Assembly: GCF_011764485.1 (NCBI RefSeq)
Contig: NZ_AP022849.1
Span: 248,001 to 312,000 of the forward strand
DNA from: Bosea sp. ANAM02
Lineage (GTDB): Bacteria; Pseudomonadota; Alphaproteobacteria; Rhizobiales; Beijerinckiaceae
Direction: 5' to 3'
Length of the DNA stretch: 64,000 bases
The notes under the pieces were generated by a model. That model saw only the letters and a program-made list of their open reading frames with translations, was not told where the DNA came from and ran no database searches. Positions within the stretch are counted from its first letter, which is position 1. Every line of letters starts with the position of its first letter. Shown in pieces: positions 60,192 through 64,000 of this stretch. The translations under genes and the position numbers were made by a program.

Positions 60192-61082
60192 ATGTCACTC
60201 GCAGCCATCAAGGACGCCGCCAAGAAGTCCGAGAGCGCCTATGAGAGCGAGCGCGCGCAGCGTGAGGAGCGCTTTCGCTATCGGCTCGCAGCCCAGCAGT
60301 TCCTGAAGCATCAGGCGCCACTCTTCCGCGTGATGCTGGCCAAGGGAAGGAAGCCCGAGGAGATCGGAGCCTCGCGCGAATTCGCCGACATGACGCTTAG
60401 GGCCAGGGAGCTGGCGAGCATCATCGCTCGCTCTTTGTTCCCCGATCTCGAAGAGGCCGCGCTTCCCGAGGCCGCGCGTCATTTTCGCGTGGAGGCCGCT
60501 GAGGCAGTGGCCATGGCTTGGGCGGACGGCAGAGATCTTGATGTCGAGTTTGCGGCCGAGACGATCGTCGACGCCGTTCGGCAGGCACACATCGTTTTCG
60601 ACGGTGAGGCAATGCGCTGGCGCGACATCAGCGAGGCCGGCAGCATCAGCCTATCCGCCGCGGCGAGCTCGGCGCTGCTTCTCCGGTCGGTCATGCTCTA
60701 TGACTTCCGTCTGGGGCGAGACAACGCTTTGAGCCGCTTGAGCGCGCTCCTGGTCGAAACGACGTCGGAGAACGTGCGGGCGATCCTGCCCGGTGATGCG
60801 TCCTCCGAGGACCGCAGAAGCGTATTCCAGAGCGTCATGCGCGAGAACGGCCAGATCCTCGCTGGGATTTACGAAAGCGTCTCACGCCGCACCGTGGCGG
60901 CGCTGGCGGGCCAGCCCGAGGCTGATCGGCAGAGCTGGCTCCTGCGGGAGCGTCCGCTCGATGCAATCGACGCCGAGTTCCGTGCTGCCGCCGACGCCTT
61001 GAGCTTTGCCGCAGCTCGTATCGGAAAGCTGTCGCTTGATGCGCTTAAGGCGACCGAAACGCAGAACGCTCCGAGCCCCTAA
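60192..61082 (+). CDS. Hypothetical helical protein
   Basis: A 296-residue, almost entirely helical protein beginning MSLAAIKDAAKKSESAYESE, with long charged helices that could form coiled coils. No signal peptide, no known motif. It follows the previous gene by nine bases, and its stop overlaps the prepilin peptidase ATG (TAATG), implying linked translation and function. Confidence 0.6.
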   Translation: MSLAAIKDAAKKSESAYESERAQREERFRYRLAAQQFLKHQAPLFRVMLAKGRKPEEIGASREFADMTLRARELASIIARSLFPDLEEAALPEAARHFRVEAAEAVAMAWADGRDLDVEFAAETIVDAVRQAHIVFDGEAMRWRDISEAGSISLSAAASSALLLRSVMLYDFRLGRDNALSRLSALLVETTSENVRAILPGDASSEDRRSVFQSVMRENGQILAGIYESVSRRTVAALAGQPEADRQSWLLRERPLDAIDAEFRAAADALSFAAARIGKLSLDALKATETQNAPSP

Positions 61083-61927
61083 TGGGTGGTTCGTGCGCCA
61101 GCGGCGCCTGCCAGATCGTATCGGCCTTCGCCTACTCCGCCCAAGGCGTCGGTGACGAGCTCTCCCGCGCGTTCGCGTTCCTCCACGGCGCGGCCCCGAT
61201 CTTCTTTCCGCTGCTTGCTGGGCTCATCGGGGCTTGCATTGCCCATTCGATTGGGCGCGCGGTCGAACGTTGGCCCAAAGTGAATGGCTGGAAGGCTGAG
61301 GATGGCGGCGCGTTGTTGCAACCGCCTCCTTATTTGCGCATGGCGCGTGCCGCGGGCGGCGTCGTTGTTCCGATCATCAGCTGGCTCCCCTATAGCTCTG
61401 GTGGCGCCATCAGTCGTTGGGCGTATCCGGCGGTCGAGATGACGTTCGCTCTGGTCTGGGCGGGTGCGATTGCGTGGACTGGCCCGACGCTCTCGACCTG
61501 GGTATTGCTGGCAGCCTTCTCGCTCGCTTTTTTCTGCGCCTGGCTCGATCTCGTCTGCCACGAGATCCCGGACAGCCTCACCGTGCCGCTGGCTTTCCTC
61601 GGACTGCTCTTTTCGCCAGTCGAGCCCGACGCGATCAACCGGATTTGGGGAGCGCTTTTCTGCGGGGCCGCTGTTCTCGGCGCATTCAAGCTGGTGGCGA
61701 GCGCCAAGCAGGTCGACGGCGTCTCTCTTGGTGATGTCGCGTTTCTCGGCGCCGCCGGCGCTTGGGTCGGGATCTGCGGCAGCTTCACGCTGATCCTCGC
61801 ATCGGTTGTCTCCTACATCGCCTACGCCGGACCTCTGAGGCGATCCGGGGTGCTGTGGGCCCCAATGGGGCCCGCCCTGGCTGTTGGCTTCGTCTTCGCC
61901 GTCCTGAGTGGCGTGCGCCTGGTCTGA
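61082..61927 (+). CDS. Type IV prepilin peptidase (A24 family)
   Basis: A 281-residue membrane protease that cleaves the leader of type IV prepilins. Several membrane helices are seen; the catalytic aspartates fall in AWLDLVCHEIPD and GDVAFLGAAG, the usual D-x-IPD and GD-x-K-like positions, with the second site reading GDVA instead of GDxK. The cytoplasmic N-terminal domain of PilD is reduced. I-type plasmids encode PilU for the thin pilus used in liquid mating, and this gene may play that part. The pilin itself is not in the window. Confidence 0.78.
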   Translation: MGGSCASGACQIVSAFAYSAQGVGDELSRAFAFLHGAAPIFFPLLAGLIGACIAHSIGRAVERWPKVNGWKAEDGGALLQPPPYLRMARAAGGVVVPIISWLPYSSGGAISRWAYPAVEMTFALVWAGAIAWTGPTLSTWVLLAAFSLAFFCAWLDLVCHEIPDSLTVPLAFLGLLFSPVEPDAINRIWGALFCGAAVLGAFKLVASAKQVDGVSLGDVAFLGAAGAWVGICGSFTLILASVVSYIAYAGPLRRSGVLWAPMGPALAVGFVFAVLSGVRLV

Positions 61928-61933
61928 CGCGCG

Positions 61934-64000
61934 TCACATCATCGGGGTCGGAGCCATTTCTCGCGCCGGCATCTCCCATTCAGGATCCCGGACCCGCACG
62001 ACCCGACCGATGCTCTCGGCAAAGGCGACAAGCGACGTGTGATGAAGGCGCGGGTCGGTGGACGCCTGGTCCTGAAGGCGATCAAAAGCGCATTCGTTCC
62101 CACCCACCATCGGGGTCTTCCCGGCATCGATCGCGCGAACCAGCGCGTTCCACTGCTGGATGAATTTCCGATCCTGCGGGATCTTCGTTCCCAACGCGCG
62201 AGCGACATCACGCTGCAGCAGCCAGCCATTGGGCTGATCGAGAAGTTCGCGATTGCGGTTGGCGCGCTCCTCTGCCGGCGCGCGCGTCAGCCTGTCGGCC
62301 GCAGAACGCTCGACGGCGCCGCCCGACGACTTCTCGGTCGCGGAACGCTCCACATCCTTCGCAGGCGACCTCTCAACCGGGGAGCGTTCCGCGACGTTGG
62401 CAGGTGCCTCCTCGCGTGCGGAGGGCTCGCCGCCACTTGCAGCCGTCTCCTCAGTGGGTTCGCTGTTTTCGGTGCTGCCAGGACCTTCCTCGACGACAGG
62501 TTCCTTCTCGACAGCCGACCTCTCGCTACGCGCCTGGTCACGAGCAACCTTCGCCGCGGACGCCTCCTCCACGATGGCCATTTCGGCCGCAGGGAGCGCG
62601 ATCTTGAGGCTCTTTGCGACCCAGGCGAGTTCGCTCTCGTGGATCAGCAGCTCAGGCACGCCTCTGAGCTGCTTGATTGAGCGCGCTCGAACGCGGCGCC
62701 CGTTGTCGCGCACGGGTGTGCCGACGCGAACCTGCAACGCAGTCTTCCGCCAGAAATCCTTGATGGCGAAGCCGGTGGTCTTCAGCCGGTCGCAGACCTG
62801 ATCGAAGTTCAGCTCGTCATTCTGCTGGCTGAGCGGCCGCTTTGAGTCGAGAAACGCGATGACGGTATCGAGATCGTCGCGATGGACGGCGAAGGAGCGG
62901 TCAGCGCCATCCTTGAACAGACCGCACCTGATCGCCGCCTCGCCGGCGCGGGTGCTCGCCGGAGACAGCTTCCATTGCCCTTCGAAGGTCCGGAACAGAG
63001 CATTGACTTCGTCTGCAGCGTCATTGGAAATCGCGCCGATTACGTCTTCACGCGTCAGCCACTCTTCGCCCAGATGGGGCATCCCATGGACGCGACCGAT
63101 CGCACGCCCGAGCACCTCAACGTCTCTGGGGGACATCATCAGCACCGTTCCGCTGTTGCTCAAGCGGGTTCCGGCTTCAAGCTTCAGCGAATTCAATCTG
63201 ACGTCTTCGACCCGCCGCGCCTTCAGCTCAACCTGGCGCCAGGTGCTGTTGAAGTCCGGATCGTTGATATCGACTTCGAGCCAGGCAGCAGCGCTTCTGA
63301 TATCATGCCAGCCGTCTTCGATCGCCGCGGCGACAGTGGGCTTCTCCTCACGGGGGAGGAGCCGCTCCGTGTGATGGAGTTTGCCTTCGATGGTGATGTC
63401 CCTGGCCGTCATGTCCGGAGGAGGCAAGCGTCCTTCGAGCCTTGCAGCGACGGGAGAGATAGTCGCGGCCCCATCCGGAATATGGCCAGGGTTTGAGGCA
63501 GCCTGAATTGCTTCCTCCGTCAGAACCAGGCGATCGGGAGCCCTCTCCTCCACCGGGGCCTGAGGGGTCTCGGCCTTGGCAGCCTCTGCGATCGGTTCGG
63601 CAACGGGCTCATTCTCGCCGCGGTCCTCGACTGGAACGGTTGCAGCTTCCTCCGAGACGATTCCCTTCTCCATCGGAACGTCGTTCGCCGGCTTGATCTC
63701 GTCGGCCGTCACATGCTGAGGCCACGCCGTAAGCGCAGGCGTGGATTGGGTTGGCGGCAAGGTCGCGCCAACATCCGAGCTCACCAGAAAAGTGTCAGCC
63801 TCAACGCGAAGCGACGGCAGGACCTCGGGACCGCGGATCGGCTCCAACTCACTGACGTCGTCGGGCTCGATGGCCTCTTCCGGCTGGAAGTCGGCCCCGC
63901 GGTAGCCCTCAATTCGAATGTCTGCGAAATCCACGGGATTGGCAGTGACGAACCGAACATCGACGCCTTCAGCAGCCTGATAGAAGGCAACCGGGTTCCC
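61934..64000 (-). CDS. Large partial protein, possibly mobilisation-related
   Basis: The frame stays open to the right edge, so at least 688 residues are seen and the start lies beyond the window. A GTG at 63934 is internal. The visible start (NPVAFYQAAEGVDVRFVTAN) looks like the middle of a domain. Residues near 60-180 are Glu/Pro/Ala-rich; a folded part (about 220-470) includes DGWHDIRSAAAWLEVDINDP and a helix-rich DNA-binding-like region; a low-complexity ERS-rich stretch (about 530-590) precedes a C-terminal fold. A relaxase or its accessory protein would fit the size and place, but no relaxase motif is visible here. Confidence 0.5.
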   Translation of the reverse strand, partial: GNPVAFYQAAEGVDVRFVTANPVDFADIRIEGYRGADFQPEEAIEPDDVSELEPIRGPEVLPSLRVEADTFLVSSDVGATLPPTQSTPALTAWPQHVTADEIKPANDVPMEKGIVSEEAATVPVEDRGENEPVAEPIAEAAKAETPQAPVEERAPDRLVLTEEAIQAASNPGHIPDGAATISPVAARLEGRLPPPDMTARDITIEGKLHHTERLLPREEKPTVAAAIEDGWHDIRSAAAWLEVDINDPDFNSTWRQVELKARRVEDVRLNSLKLEAGTRLSNSGTVLMMSPRDVEVLGRAIGRVHGMPHLGEEWLTREDVIGAISNDAADEVNALFRTFEGQWKLSPASTRAGEAAIRCGLFKDGADRSFAVHRDDLDTVIAFLDSKRPLSQQNDELNFDQVCDRLKTTGFAIKDFWRKTALQVRVGTPVRDNGRRVRARSIKQLRGVPELLIHESELAWVAKSLKIALPAAEMAIVEEASAAKVARDQARSERSAVEKEPVVEEGPGSTENSEPTEETAASGGEPSAREEAPANVAERSPVERSPAKDVERSATEKSSGGAVERSAADRLTRAPAEERANRNRELLDQPNGWLLQRDVARALGTKIPQDRKFIQQWNALVRAIDAGKTPMVGGNECAFDRLQDQASTDPRLHHTSLVAFAESIGRVVRVRDPEWEMPAREMAPTPMM

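Noticed and set aside
1..64000. tRNA, rRNA, CRISPR arrays, insertion sequences and transposase genes
   Set aside because: None seen: no regularly spaced repeats, no transposase motifs, and no tRNA cloverleaf was noticed by eye; a tRNA scan would be needed to exclude the last completely.

Overview
The window is high-GC DNA (roughly 60-63% G+C) from an alphaproteobacterium, most likely of the Rhizobiales/Hyphomicrobiales. GapR and an EipB/DUF1849-like protein are largely alphaproteobacterial families, the single-PDZ RseP-type protease fits that group, and gene starts carry GAGG/GGAG ribosome sites. The gene set points to a large conjugative plasmid or integrative element rather than a core chromosome. 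It has an IcmO/DotL/TrbC-type coupling protein with a thioredoxin-fold protein upstream, as in the trbB-trbC pair of I-type plasmids, plus a conjugation operon with a type IA topoisomerase, a prepilin peptidase, a ParA-like ATPase, PcfJ, TraR/DksA and many genes without recognisable families. No rRNA, tRNA, CRISPR array or insertion sequence was seen.

Layout. 1-11 kb: the 3' end of a hipA-like kinase gene, a GNAT acetyltransferase, a lower-GC gene whose C-terminus looks like the RNA polymerase alpha-subunit CTD, an exported alpha/beta-hydrolase fold protein with Glu at the nucleophile position, and several exported or cytoplasmic unknowns. 11-20 kb: dUTPase, a 1645-residue Strawberry-notch-type helicase with a PcfJ protein directly after it, and a TraR/DksA zinc finger coupled to an unknown gene. 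20-33 kb: RseP-type protease, EipB-like protein, guanylate kinase, a dGTPase-like HD protein, ParA-like ATPase, RNase HII and unknowns. 33-41 kb: a ribbon-helix-helix candidate behind a near-consensus promoter with two palindromic operators, B12-dependent ribonucleotide reductase, an N6-adenine methyltransferase, SSB with a long linker, and GapR.

41.4-50.0 kb is one rightward, tightly packed operon of at least nine genes (four secreted proteins, a helical protein, topoisomerase, GIY-YIG nuclease, one unknown) closed by a strong intrinsic terminator. 50.0-54.8 kb holds a divergent pair and the DotL-type coupling protein, followed by another strong terminator. 54.8-64 kb contains a hairpin-rich non-coding stretch, a two-component system, unknowns, the prepilin peptidase and a large partial leftward gene that leaves the window.

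How it fits together: the nucleotide and DNA genes (dUTPase, guanylate kinase, dGTPase, ribonucleotide reductase, RNase HII, SSB, methyltransferase, helicase) would give the element much of its own dNTP supply and DNA handling, a phage-like trait; the DotL/TrbC block and the 41-50 kb operon would serve DNA transfer. A 9-base word, CAATCCTTG or its complement CAAGGATTG, recurs in non-coding gaps across the window, often as inverted pairs between divergent genes. It is the best candidate here for an undescribed shared regulatory signal.
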